From NCBI GenBank assembly GCA_021792405.1, contig JAJYUU010000029.1, forward strand, positions 1-39,309: a DNA stretch of 39,309 nt, read 5' to 3'. This stretch comes from Actinomycetes bacterium (GTDB lineage: Bacteria; Actinomycetota; Actinomycetes; Streptosporangiales; Streptosporangiaceae). Numbering within the stretch: the first letter of the stretch is position 1; every line of letters starts with the position of its first letter. Positions 1 through 9,055 of the stretch are shown here, piece after piece. A program made the position numbers and the translations under genes. Under the pieces are notes generated by a model. It did not search any database and had not been told where the DNA came from. It saw only the letters and a list, made by a program, of their open reading frames with translations.

Positions 1-968
1 TCAGCACCCTGATCGCCGCCGGCGGCGGTGCCGGAGGAAACCGTGCTGGGAATAGTGCCATGCGGGCCGTATCCGACGGCGGCGCCGCTGCCGGCCGTGC
101 CGCTGGCCCCGCTGCCGGCCGTGCCGTCGGCCCGGCCCGCCAGGTTCCCGGCCGCGACCGGCCCTGCGGCATGCCCGTCTGGCTGACCGGCGGCATCGGC
201 GACCTGGTAACCGGGCCTGGTGCCGTGGCCGGGAACATCTACGGTGTCCGGCAGCCTGATTGCCAGCGCCATCGCGGCGAGATAGATCACCGTCCCGAAT
301 CGCAGTACCCAAGCCGCACCCTGCCCATCGCCGCCCAAGATCTTGTCCAACCCGAGAGCGACTGCCGCTCCGGTGGAGGTGGCAATCAGCGAGGCCATGT
401 TCGACCGCGCATTCGCCGAGACCAGGGTGAGCTGCTCGGGCAGCAACCGCGGTGTCACCGCAGCCCTGGTGACGACGTAGGCCTTCTGCAACACCAGCAC
501 GCCGAACGCCGCTGGCAGCAGCGTCAGCGTGTTCTTGTACTCCACGGAGATCGACATGCCCCAGCACAGCAGGCCGCGCGCCAGCAAGGTGCCCATGAAG
601 ACGAATTTGTTGCCCTGCCTGACTCGGTCGAGCAGCGGGCCGATGAGCGGCGCAAGAATCGCATAAGGCGCAATAGTTATCAGCAACGCGAATGCCGCGT
701 GCCCCCGCGCTTCGTTGACGGAGGTTCCGAAGAACAGGCTGCCGGCCAGCGCGACAGTGACGAACGCGTCGCCGGCTCCGCCCGCCGCGGTCATTTCGAG
801 CAGGGTAGAGAAGCCGGTCCGGCTCGCGCCGGACGCCCCGCTCAGCCGGTGCACGATCCGCCCGGCGCCGCCAGCCGCCGTCGCGCTGGCCCGCCCTGCC
901 CGCTGTGATGCCGAATACACCGAACGACCGGCCCGCCGCACGCGCGCTCCGGTGCCGGTGTCTCCCAT
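1..968 (-). CDS. MFS transporter, C-terminus cut by window edge
   Basis: Reading the minus strand from an ATG at 968 gives about 322 codons open to the window edge with no stop. The N-terminal ~45 residues are basic and cytoplasmic. Hydrophobic segments typical of a major facilitator transporter follow (for example AFALLITIAPYAILAPLIGP, then the loop LLDRVRQGNK, a motif-A-like position, and a segment around LLPAAFGVLVLQKAYVV). The first half ends near residue 240 in a Gly/Ala/Ser-rich stretch, likely the cytoplasmic loop between the two six-helix halves. The second half lies outside the window. The gene diverges from the DUF3027 gene with 111 bp between the starts. I recall the same MFS/DUF3027 pair in M. 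tuberculosis (Rv0876c/Rv0877). Substrate unknown. A longer open frame on this strand up to 1053 is a different frame and lacks membrane character. Confidence 0.85.
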   Translation of the reverse strand, partial: MGDTGTGARVRRAGRSVYSASQRAGRASATAAGGAGRIVHRLSGASGASRTGFSTLLEMTAAGGAGDAFVTVALAGSLFFGTSVNEARGHAAFALLITIAPYAILAPLIGPLLDRVRQGNKFVFMGTLLARGLLCWGMSISVEYKNTLTLLPAAFGVLVLQKAYVVTRAAVTPRLLPEQLTLVSANARSNMASLIATSTGAAVALGLDKILGGDGQGAAWVLRFGTVIYLAAMALAIRLPDTVDVPGHGTRPGYQVADAAGQPDGHAAGPVAAGNLAGRADGTAGSGASGTAGSGAAVGYGPHGTIPSTVSSGTAAGGDQGA

Positions 969-1079
969 GGCTCAAGTATTCTTCCACTGTGGGCATGCAC
1001 AACACAGCCCGAGGATCTGCCAGCAGATAGCTGGCCCGAGCAGGCGCGCCCACCTGCGGATAAGGAACAATTAGCTAAC
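969..1079. promoter_or_regulatory. divergent promoter region between MFS and DUF3027 genes
   Basis: This 111-bp gap must hold the promoters of both divergent genes. It is more AT-rich than its surroundings near 1061-1078 (AAGGAACAATTAGCTAAC), just before the GTG of the DUF3027 gene. No clear -35/-10 pair or palindrome stands out. Confidence 0.4.
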
Positions 1080-2030
1080 GTGAGTCCCACTCGTGTCCGT
1101 GCCGCGGTTCCGGATCAGGCCTGCGTCGAGGCGGCTGACCTGGCTCGCGGCGCCGCCGAGGAGCTAGCCGGCGCGGCGAAGGTCGGCGAGCACGTCGGCG
1201 TGCTGGCCGACGATGAGCGCGTAGTGACGCATCTGTTCAGCACGACGGACCTGGCCTACTCGGGCTGGCGCTGGGCGGTGACGGTCAGCCGCGCGTCCCG
1301 CGCAAAGGTAGTTACGGTCAGCGAAGCAGTGCTGCTGCCAGGGCCCGACTCCCTGCTCGCACCGGACTGGGTGCCGTGGAGTGACCGGGTCCTGCCCGGT
1401 GACCTCGGTGTCGGCGACCTCATGCCGACCGCAACCGACGATGAACGTCTCGTCCCGGTCAGCATGCTCGAGGGCGACGACGGGATCCTCGACTGGGACG
1501 ACAGCGCCGCCTGGGATCAGGGCAGGGAATTGGCCGCGTCGCTCGGCATGACCGCGGCCGGCTCCGGTGCGGCCGGGCCTGGCGCCAGCGCGGACGTGGC
1601 AAGCGCGGGTCCGCTGACCGCGGCGGAAGGCGGGCAGAGCGCCGTCGGCGCCTCGCCTGGCCGCCGGACCAGGGAACTATCCGCGATCGGCCGGGACGAG
1701 GCCGCGGCCAGGTGGTATTCAAGCGAGCACGGACCGGGAACGCCGCTTGCCCGCGCCGCGCCTGGGCCGTGCAGCACATGTGGCTTCCTGGTCCGGCTTG
1801 CCGGGCCGCTCGGCCGGGTCTTCGGCGCGTGCGCAAACGAATACGCCCCGGACGACGGCCGGGTGGTCTCCCTGGACCATGGTTGCGGAGCGCACTCTGA
1901 GGCTGTGTTCGCGCGGGCCGGGACAGGTGCGATCGCGCCGGTCATCGACGAGGTGGGTTACGACCTAGTGGATATGCCGGGGATCGCGCTCGCGGATACG
2001 GTCTTCGAGTCGCTCGACCACGAGTCCTAG
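1080..2030 (+). CDS. DUF3027 family protein
   Basis: A 316-residue protein with a GTG start. The N-terminal 125 residues carry the family's strongest conservation: VGEHVGV (36-42), RVVTHLF, GWRWAVTVSRASRAK (62-76) and LLPGPDSLLAPDWVPW followed by PGDLGVGDLMPT. A Gly/Ala/Ser-rich linker (about 158-200) leads to a C-terminal part with C231-x2-C234, C251 and C269 with H267/H272, which could form a zinc ribbon. That metal site is my inference from spacing. Molecular function is not established to my knowledge. The family is widespread in Actinobacteria and usually sits beside the divergent MFS gene seen here. The gene ends 10 bp before the convergent DUF2530 gene. Confidence 0.85.
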   Translation: MSPTRVRAAVPDQACVEAADLARGAAEELAGAAKVGEHVGVLADDERVVTHLFSTTDLAYSGWRWAVTVSRASRAKVVTVSEAVLLPGPDSLLAPDWVPWSDRVLPGDLGVGDLMPTATDDERLVPVSMLEGDDGILDWDDSAAWDQGRELAASLGMTAAGSGAAGPGASADVASAGPLTAAEGGQSAVGASPGRRTRELSAIGRDEAAARWYSSEHGPGTPLARAAPGPCSTCGFLVRLAGPLGRVFGACANEYAPDDGRVVSLDHGCGAHSEAVFARAGTGAIAPVIDEVGYDLVDMPGIALADTVFESLDHES

Positions 2031-2054
2031 TACTGGTCGCCTAGTCCTGGTCGC
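2027..2054. repeat. 14-bp tandem duplication across convergent stop codons
   Basis: CTAGTACTGGTCGC (2027-2040) is followed directly by CTAGTCCTGGTCGC (2041-2054), one mismatch in 14. CTAG in copy 1 supplies the TAG stop of the DUF3027 gene. CTAG in copy 2 supplies the stop of the convergent DUF2530 gene on the other strand. Confidence 0.85.
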
Positions 2055-2355
2055 CATGGCTGGCGGCAGTCGAGTGGTCCGGCGCCGCCGGGCGGCTGGC
2101 CTCCCGCGCTGCCTGCCGGCGGCGTGCTGCCCTGGCGCGTGAGCGCTTGAGGTGCGGCACGTAGGCGAGCCCGAACAGGCCCAGGCCCGTGCCCACCACC
2201 GCGACCCACACCCACCAGCGGTCGGCCGGGGCGAGACTGTCCCGTACCACCAGCAGGACGATGAGGGCCACCAGGAAGCCCGCCGTGATGACGGCGGTGA
2301 TGAGCCGGTCATCGCCTTCCAACGGGGGCGGGACCGGGCGCTGTGTGCGGCCCAC
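2041..2355 (-). CDS. DUF2530 small membrane protein
   Basis: A 104-residue protein with a GTG start. It opens with PPPLEGDDR, a typical DUF2530 N-terminus, then has two hydrophobic helices: about residues 19-38 (ending in LIVLLVV) and about 47-66 (VWVAVVGTGLGLFGLAYVP), joined by a short loop RDSLAPADRWW. The C-terminus is basic (KRSRARAARRRQ) and then polar, so both ends probably face the cytoplasm. Function is unknown. It is convergent with DUF3027 and divergent from the MarR gene (176 bp). No good ribosome-binding site is visible before the GTG, so leaderless translation is possible. The position between DUF3027 and MarR matches the order I recall in mycobacteria. Confidence 0.8.
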   Translation of the reverse strand: MGRTQRPVPPPLEGDDRLITAVITAGFLVALIVLLVVRDSLAPADRWWVWVAVVGTGLGLFGLAYVPHLKRSRARAARRRQAAREASRPAAPDHSTAASHGDQD

Positions 2356-2506
2356 CGGCTCAGGCTAGCCGATGGCGTGATGTGCCATTCGCGCCATTCG
2401 GCTTGAGCGGCCCGACCGGCTGCGCCAGCGCCCCCGCCGTGCGACGATGCTGGCCTCACCTACAAACGCTAGCTACCGAGGCGGAATGCCCGAGCGCCGC
2501 CTATAG

Positions 2507-2519
2507 TTAGCAAAAGTAA
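2507..2519. promoter_or_regulatory. candidate MarR operator
   Basis: TTAGCAAAAGTAA lies about 13 bp before the marR start, with TTA/TAA ends in an AT-rich patch (2501-2540) that contrasts with the GC-rich surroundings. MarR regulators often bind such imperfect AT-rich palindromes over their own promoters. The symmetry covers only the outer three bases, so this is a weak inference. Confidence 0.35.
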
Positions 2520-2531
2520 TGACTCAGGTTA

Positions 2532-2990
2532 ATGAAAATGACGACGCCACAGGGGACCAGGTCCGATGCGGGTCTGGCGAGCGCGCTGCGGATCTCGGTA
2601 ACCCGGCTTGCTCGCCGGCTCCGGGCCGAACGACGGACCGGAGGCTTGGAGCCAGACCTCTCGGACACCCAGCTGGCCGCGCTCGCGGCGCTCGAGCGGC
2701 ACCAGGCGATGACGCCCGGCGAGCTCGCCGACCACGAGAAGGTGCAGCCGCCGTCGATGACGCGGGTTCTTACGGTGCTCGAAGAGCGTGGCCTGGTCAT
2801 GCGGGCTCCGCACGCCTCCGATCGGCGTCAGGTAGTGCTGACCGCGACCGACTACGGCCGGGAGGTGGTCCAGCAGTCGCGCCGCCTTCGGGAGGCATGG
2901 CTGGCGAAGCGGCTGCACGAGCTGACGCCGCAGGAGCGGGCGGCGCTGCGGGCAGCGGCGCCGATCCTGGAGAAGCTCAGCCAGTCCTGA
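2532..2990 (+). CDS. MarR family transcriptional regulator
   Basis: A 152-residue winged-helix regulator. The helix-turn-helix spans about residues 50-85 (LSDTQLAALAALE, MTPGELADHEKVQPPSMTRVL) and is followed by the wing signature around RAPHASDRRQVVLTAT, which contains the conserved D-R of MarR wings. The C-terminal helices (EAWLAKRLHELTPQERAALRAA) form the dimer interface in this family. ATG at 2532 and ATG at 2538 are both possible; neither has a strong ribosome-binding site. The next gene, an MFS exporter, overlaps the stop codon. A MarR-exporter pair usually means the regulator represses the exporter until a small ligand binds. From memory Rv0880 is the mycobacterial counterpart. Confidence 0.92.
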   Translation: MKMTTPQGTRSDAGLASALRISVTRLARRLRAERRTGGLEPDLSDTQLAALAALERHQAMTPGELADHEKVQPPSMTRVLTVLEERGLVMRAPHASDRRQVVLTATDYGREVVQQSRRLREAWLAKRLHELTPQERAALRAAAPILEKLSQS

Positions 2991-4258
2991 CCGGCAGGAG
3001 GCGCTCCGGCAGCAAGACCTTTGGCTCGCTGCAGACCAGGAATTACCGGCTCTTCGCGGCAGGCCAGGTGGTGTCCAACACCGGTAGCTGGATGCAGCGG
3101 GTGGCGCAGGACTGGCTTGTCCTGCAGCTGACGCATGACAGCGGCACAGCCCTTGGCCTCACCACCGGCCTGCAGTTCCTTCCGTTGCTGCTGTTCAGCC
3201 TGTGGGGCGGCGTGATCGCCGACCGGTACTCCAAGCGGGGCATCCTGATGGCGACGCAGACGGCCATGGGTGCGCTGGCGCTGCTGCTCGGTGTCCTCGC
3301 GCTGACCGGATCGGTTCGCATCTGGCAGGTTTACCTGCTGGCATTCGCGCTCGGCATGGTGACCGTGGTGGACAACCCGACCCGGCAGGCGTTCGCCGTG
3401 GAAATGGTGGGCCCGGAGGCAATGTCGAACGCCATCGCCCTCAACAGCGCGGTGTTCAACCTGGCCAGGATCGTCGGGCCGGCCGTGGCCGGGCTCGTGA
3501 TCGGCCTCGTCGGCACGCCGGCCGCCTTCCTGCTCAATGCCGCTTCGTACGGCGCGGTACTGATCGGGCTGAAGCTCATGCGGCCAGAGGAGCTGTACCC
3601 CGCTCGGCGGGTCCAGTGCGGCGGCGGTCAGCTGCGCGAGGCACTGTCGTATGTGCGGGCCAGGCCGGGCTTGTGGATGCCACTCATCCTGATCTTCTTT
3701 GTCTCCACGTTCGGCATGAACTTCCAGGTCACTACCGCGCTGATGTCCCGGTCGGTGTTCCACACCGGCGCGAGCGCCTTCGGGTTTGCCTCAGCCGTGT
3801 TCGCGCTGGGAGCCCTCGGCGGTGCGCTGCTGGCGGCCCGGCGAAGCCGGCCGACGCTGCGGCTGCTGCTGGCAACTTCGTTCGCCTTCAGCATCTTCGA
3901 GATCATCACCGGCATGGTGCCCAGCTACCTGACGTTCCTGGTCGCGCTCGTGCCCACGGGGGTTGCCATGATCACGTTCACCACCGCGGCGAACTCCAGC
4001 ACGCAGCTGAACACCGCCCCGGAAATGCGCGGCCGGGTGATGGGCTTGTACATGCTCGTCCTCCTGGGCGGGACCCCGATCGGCGCGCCGCTGGTCGGCT
4101 GGCTCGCCGAGGTCTCCGGCGTGCGGCTGAGCCTGATCGCCGGCGGCGTGATCTCGTTGCTGGCCACGGTGATCATCGCCTATCTTCTGGCCAGGAACGC
4201 GGGGGTGCGGGTCCGCCGCTACCTCAGGCCGGCCGAGCTTGCCCGGCTGACAACCTGA
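2987..4258 (+). CDS. MFS exporter, probable CTG start
   Basis: This frame encodes a complete MFS exporter: NYRLFAAGQVVSNTGSWMQRVAQDWLVLQL in helix 1, motif A as GGVIADRYSKR, and about 12 hydrophobic segments to the TGA at 4258. It resembles the enterobactin-exporter/DHA type (MFS_3). The start is a puzzle. No ATG, GTG or TTG lies in frame between the MarR stop and the GTG at about 3068, which falls inside helix 1. A CTG at 2987 overlaps the MarR TGA as CTGA, mirroring the common ATGA overlap, and gives the N-terminus LTGRRRSGSKTFGSLQTRNYRLF in two parts (basic, then helix 1). That is the natural length, 423 residues. Translation probably couples to marR. Upstream in-frame codons run through marR in another frame and do not encode family sequence. 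Confidence 0.8.
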   Translation: MTGRRRSGSKTFGSLQTRNYRLFAAGQVVSNTGSWMQRVAQDWLVLQLTHDSGTALGLTTGLQFLPLLLFSLWGGVIADRYSKRGILMATQTAMGALALLLGVLALTGSVRIWQVYLLAFALGMVTVVDNPTRQAFAVEMVGPEAMSNAIALNSAVFNLARIVGPAVAGLVIGLVGTPAAFLLNAASYGAVLIGLKLMRPEELYPARRVQCGGGQLREALSYVRARPGLWMPLILIFFVSTFGMNFQVTTALMSRSVFHTGASAFGFASAVFALGALGGALLAARRSRPTLRLLLATSFAFSIFEIITGMVPSYLTFLVALVPTGVAMITFTTAANSSTQLNTAPEMRGRVMGLYMLVLLGGTPIGAPLVGWLAEVSGVRLSLIAGGVISLLATVIIAYLLARNAGVRVRRYLRPAELARLTT

Positions 4259-4331
4259 TTGCCGGACGGCCAAGGCCGGCTCGGGCAGGGCTGCGCCCGC
4301 GCCTGCGGCCGCGGCTGATACCAATGGCGGC

Positions 4332-4901
4332 ATGAGGCTGTTCGTCGCGATCGAGCCACCGGACCAGGTGCTGGCTGAGCTGTCCGCCGCCACCGGCCGG
4401 CTTCGCCCGGCGCCGGCGGAGCTGCGCTGGACTCGCAGGCAGTCCTGGCACCTGACCCTTGCCTTCCTGGGCGAGGTCGACGAGCGGGTGCTGCCGGACC
4501 TGGGCATCAGGCTCGAGCGCGCGGCGCGGCGGCACCCGCCGCAGCGGCTATCGATTGCCGGTGCCGGCGCATTCCCGTCAGCGGCCAGGGGGCGCGTGCT
4601 GTGGGCTGGCATCCAGGCCGACCGCCAGGCGCTAACCGCTCTGGCGAACTCGGTTGCGGCCGGCGCCCGCCGGGCTGGCGCGCCCCCGCCAGACGAAGGC
4701 CGAAAATACCACCCGCACCTCACGCTAGCGCGCTGCCGTGAGCCAACGGACCTGACTGAGCTGGCAGCGGATCTGGCAGGTTTTGCCGGGAGCACCTGGA
4801 CTGCCAGCGAGATCGCGCTGATCGCCAGCTACCTGGGCGCGGAGCCGAGATACACCGAACTCCAGCGCTGGGCGCTGCGCGCTAAAACCGGGGCGCAGTA
4901 A
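4332..4901 (+). CDS. thpR: RNA 2',3'-cyclic phosphodiesterase (2'-5' RNA ligase family)
   Basis: A 189-residue protein of the 2H phosphoesterase superfamily. Both catalytic H-x-T-x motifs are present and well spaced: H40-L-T-L and H129-L-T-L. The N-terminus MRLFVAIEPP is the family's usual first strand. Members hydrolyse 2',3'-cyclic phosphate RNA ends, and some show reversible 2'-5' ligation in vitro; the physiological role in bacteria is unclear. It follows the exporter by 73 bp and is convergent with serC. Length is normal. Only one start (ATG 4332) fits the first strand. Confidence 0.9.
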   Translation: MRLFVAIEPPDQVLAELSAATGRLRPAPAELRWTRRQSWHLTLAFLGEVDERVLPDLGIRLERAARRHPPQRLSIAGAGAFPSAARGRVLWAGIQADRQALTALANSVAAGARRAGAPPPDEGRKYHPHLTLARCREPTDLTELAADLAGFAGSTWTASEIALIASYLGAEPRYTELQRWALRAKTGAQ

Positions 4902-4921
4902 CCCGGGTGCCCGCTGGTCAG

Positions 4922-4937
4922 GCGCCGCGGCTGGCGC
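4922..4937. terminator. possible bidirectional terminator between thpR and serC
   Basis: GCGCC-GCGGCT-GGCGC forms a 5-bp G/C stem with a 6-nt loop in the 76-bp gap between convergent genes. It has no T-tract and is short, so support is modest. Confidence 0.3.
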
Positions 4938-4977
4938 ACGGTGACCGCAAGTGCCGCTGGCGGCAGGGCAGCTGGCC

Positions 4978-7207
<2,230 letters not shown>

Positions 7208-7458
7208 TCGCGCTTCCTCCGTCTCCTCGTTAGCAGCAAGCCGAAGCTGGCCGGGGGGCAGGCCGCTGGTAGGAGCGGCGAGGGGAAACCGCCGGCTCTG
7301 GTGGCCTGCGTCCCTATTCAACCGTGCGGGGCCAGCGGATCGGTAACCCGGTCCGCAGGCCGCGCACGGGCGGTTGGGCCGGGTGGTCGGGCCTTGCCCG
7401 CCATTGCCGCGTCCCTCCGGTGGCGGGACTCGGCGGGGATGCGAGAGGATCATTAGCC

Positions 7459-8196
7459 GTGGAGCCCAGCACAGATGCCACGCAGGCCCCCGGCTCTGGC
7501 CAGCCAGCACCAGGCCAGCCCGGCAGCGCCGGTGCGCCAGACAATGCCGGGGTGCCAGACAATGTCGGCGTGCCAGCCGCGCCCGGCCTGCTGGCCACGC
7601 TGGACGAGGCGATGCTGCCCGCAGGCCCGATGGACCTGTTCGACGCGTGGCTGGACGACGTGGTCCGGGCCGGCCTGCCCGAGCCGACCGCGATGGTGCT
7701 GTCCACGGTGTCGGCCGACCAGCGGCCGCGCGCCCGGATGGTACTGCTCAAGGCCGCCGATGTGACGGGATTCACCTTCTACACCAACCGCACCTCGCGC
7801 AAGGCCAGCGACCTGGCCGAAGTGCCGGTTGCCTGCCTGGTGTTCCCCTGGCACGCCCTGCACCGGCAGGTGATCGTCGAGGGTCCGGTCGCGCCGCTGT
7901 CCACCGCGGAGAGCGAGCCGTACTTCCACAGCCGGCCCCGCGGTTCTCAGCTTGGCGCCTGGGCTAGCAGGCAGTCGGCAGTGCTGTCGTCGCGGGCCGA
8001 GCTCGAGGAGCGTTATGCCGAGCTGGACCAGCGCTGGCCGGAGGGAACGCAGGTGCCGATGCCGGATTTCTGGGGTGGCTACCGGCTGCGCCCGGAGCGG
8101 ATGGAGTTCTGGCAGGGCCGCCCGAGCAGGCTGCACGACCGGTTCAGGTACACCCGGCAGGGACCGGTCTGGAGCGTTTGCCGCCTGGCTCCCTGA
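7459..8196 (+). CDS. pdxH: pyridoxamine/pyridoxine 5'-phosphate oxidase
   Basis: An FMN-dependent oxidase making pyridoxal 5'-phosphate from PNP or PMP. Family signatures are RPRARMVLLK (89-98), FYTNRTSRKASDL (107-119), VFPWHALHRQVIVEG (128-142), SRPRGSQLGAWASRQS (158-173) and the C-terminal FWQGRPSRLHDR (217-228) ending RLAP. The 245-residue form starts at GTG 7459, with AGAGGA about 10 nt upstream. Residues 1-45 are a Pro/Ala/Gly-rich extension containing a near-duplicate (APDNAGVPDNVGVP). An earlier GTG at 7324 would add a still less family-like stretch. It diverges from citA-serC; SerC depends on PLP. Confidence 0.93.
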   Translation: MEPSTDATQAPGSGQPAPGQPGSAGAPDNAGVPDNVGVPAAPGLLATLDEAMLPAGPMDLFDAWLDDVVRAGLPEPTAMVLSTVSADQRPRARMVLLKAADVTGFTFYTNRTSRKASDLAEVPVACLVFPWHALHRQVIVEGPVAPLSTAESEPYFHSRPRGSQLGAWASRQSAVLSSRAELEERYAELDQRWPEGTQVPMPDFWGGYRLRPERMEFWQGRPSRLHDRFRYTRQGPVWSVCRLAP

Positions 8197-8317
8197 CCAC
8201 CGCGAGCGGTCCGAGTGCAGTGACCGGAATATGCCCGTTCCCGCTAATACGGCCGGTCAGCCAACGGGTACGTTACGCGGGCAGACCGGCATAGCATCAT
8301 GGTGGAGGTAATCGCTC

Positions 8318-9034
8318 GTGACAGCGCATGGCCTGATCGACACCACCGAGATGTACCTGCGCACGATCTTCGAACTCGAAGAGGAAGGCATCGTCCCGTT
8401 GCGCGCGCGGATCGCCGAGCGACTCTCGCAGAGTGGCCCGACAGTCAGCCAGACCGTTGCCCGGATGGAGCGCGACGGCTTGCTGCGGGTGGAGGGAGAC
8501 CGTCAGCTCGCGCTGACCGCCGATGGCCGGCAGCAGGCAATGCGGGTGATGCGCAAGCACCGGCTGGCCGAGTGCCTGCTGATCAGCGTCATCGGGCTGC
8601 CATGGGAAGAAGTTCACATCGAGGCATGCCGCTGGGAGCACGTCATTTCTGACCAGGTGGAACGGCGGCTGGTGGAGCTCCTCGATTATCCAGTGCGCTG
8701 CCCGCACGGAAATGTCATTCCCGGCCTGGCTGAGCTTGGCGTGCCCGACGAGGCCGCTCAGCGTGCCGATGCCGCGATCGGCGAGCCGGACATCGCGATG
8801 ACGTCCATTGCCATTCCCCGCGCTGAGCAGGTGCTGGTGAGCCGTATCAGTGAGCAAGTTCAAAGCGATGCGGCACTGATGCTTAGACTCAAGAACATCG
8901 GGATACAGCCCGGACGCGAGGTTACCCTTGCGGCCAGCGACAACGGTGTGCGGGTGACAGGTGCGCGGACAGCTGACGCCGGGGCGGTGCTGCCCGTCGA
9001 TATCGCCTCGCATGTATTCGTCACCCGGTTGTGA
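8318..9034 (+). CDS. ideR: DtxR/IdeR family metal-dependent repressor
   Basis: A 238-residue iron-responsive repressor with three domains: N-terminal winged helix (LRARIAERLSQSGPTVSQTV, 28-47), metal-binding dimerisation domain, and C-terminal SH3-like domain (about 160-238). With DtxR numbering shifted by two, every metal ligand is present: M12, C104, E107 and H108 for the primary site, and H81, E85 and H100 for the ancillary site. The full seven-ligand set favours an iron regulator over MntR. The GTG at 8318 is preceded by GGAGGT (8304-8309). No classical 19-bp iron box is visible in the 121 bp upstream. The next gene, a multidomain signalling protein, begins 21 bp downstream, so the two may be co-transcribed. 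Confidence 0.92.
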   Translation: MTAHGLIDTTEMYLRTIFELEEEGIVPLRARIAERLSQSGPTVSQTVARMERDGLLRVEGDRQLALTADGRQQAMRVMRKHRLAECLLISVIGLPWEEVHIEACRWEHVISDQVERRLVELLDYPVRCPHGNVIPGLAELGVPDEAAQRADAAIGEPDIAMTSIAIPRAEQVLVSRISEQVQSDAALMLRLKNIGIQPGREVTLAASDNGVRVTGARTADAGAVLPVDIASHVFVTRL

Positions 9035-9055
9035 AGGTGGCCAGGTGACACCGGG

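Noticed and set aside
1-1053. 350-codon open frame on the minus strand with ATG at 1053
   Set aside because: Its translation is Arg/Gly-rich and low in hydrophobics. The frame from ATG 968 on the same strand gives a clear MFS protein, so this is a shadow.
2852-3763. Long minus-strand open frame across the MFS exporter
   Set aside because: It is antisense to an obvious MFS gene, with His/Gln/Arg-rich content typical of high-GC shadow frames.
8197-8317. Classical IdeR/DtxR iron box upstream of ideR
   Set aside because: No sequence close to the 19-bp TTAGGTTAG-type palindrome was seen.
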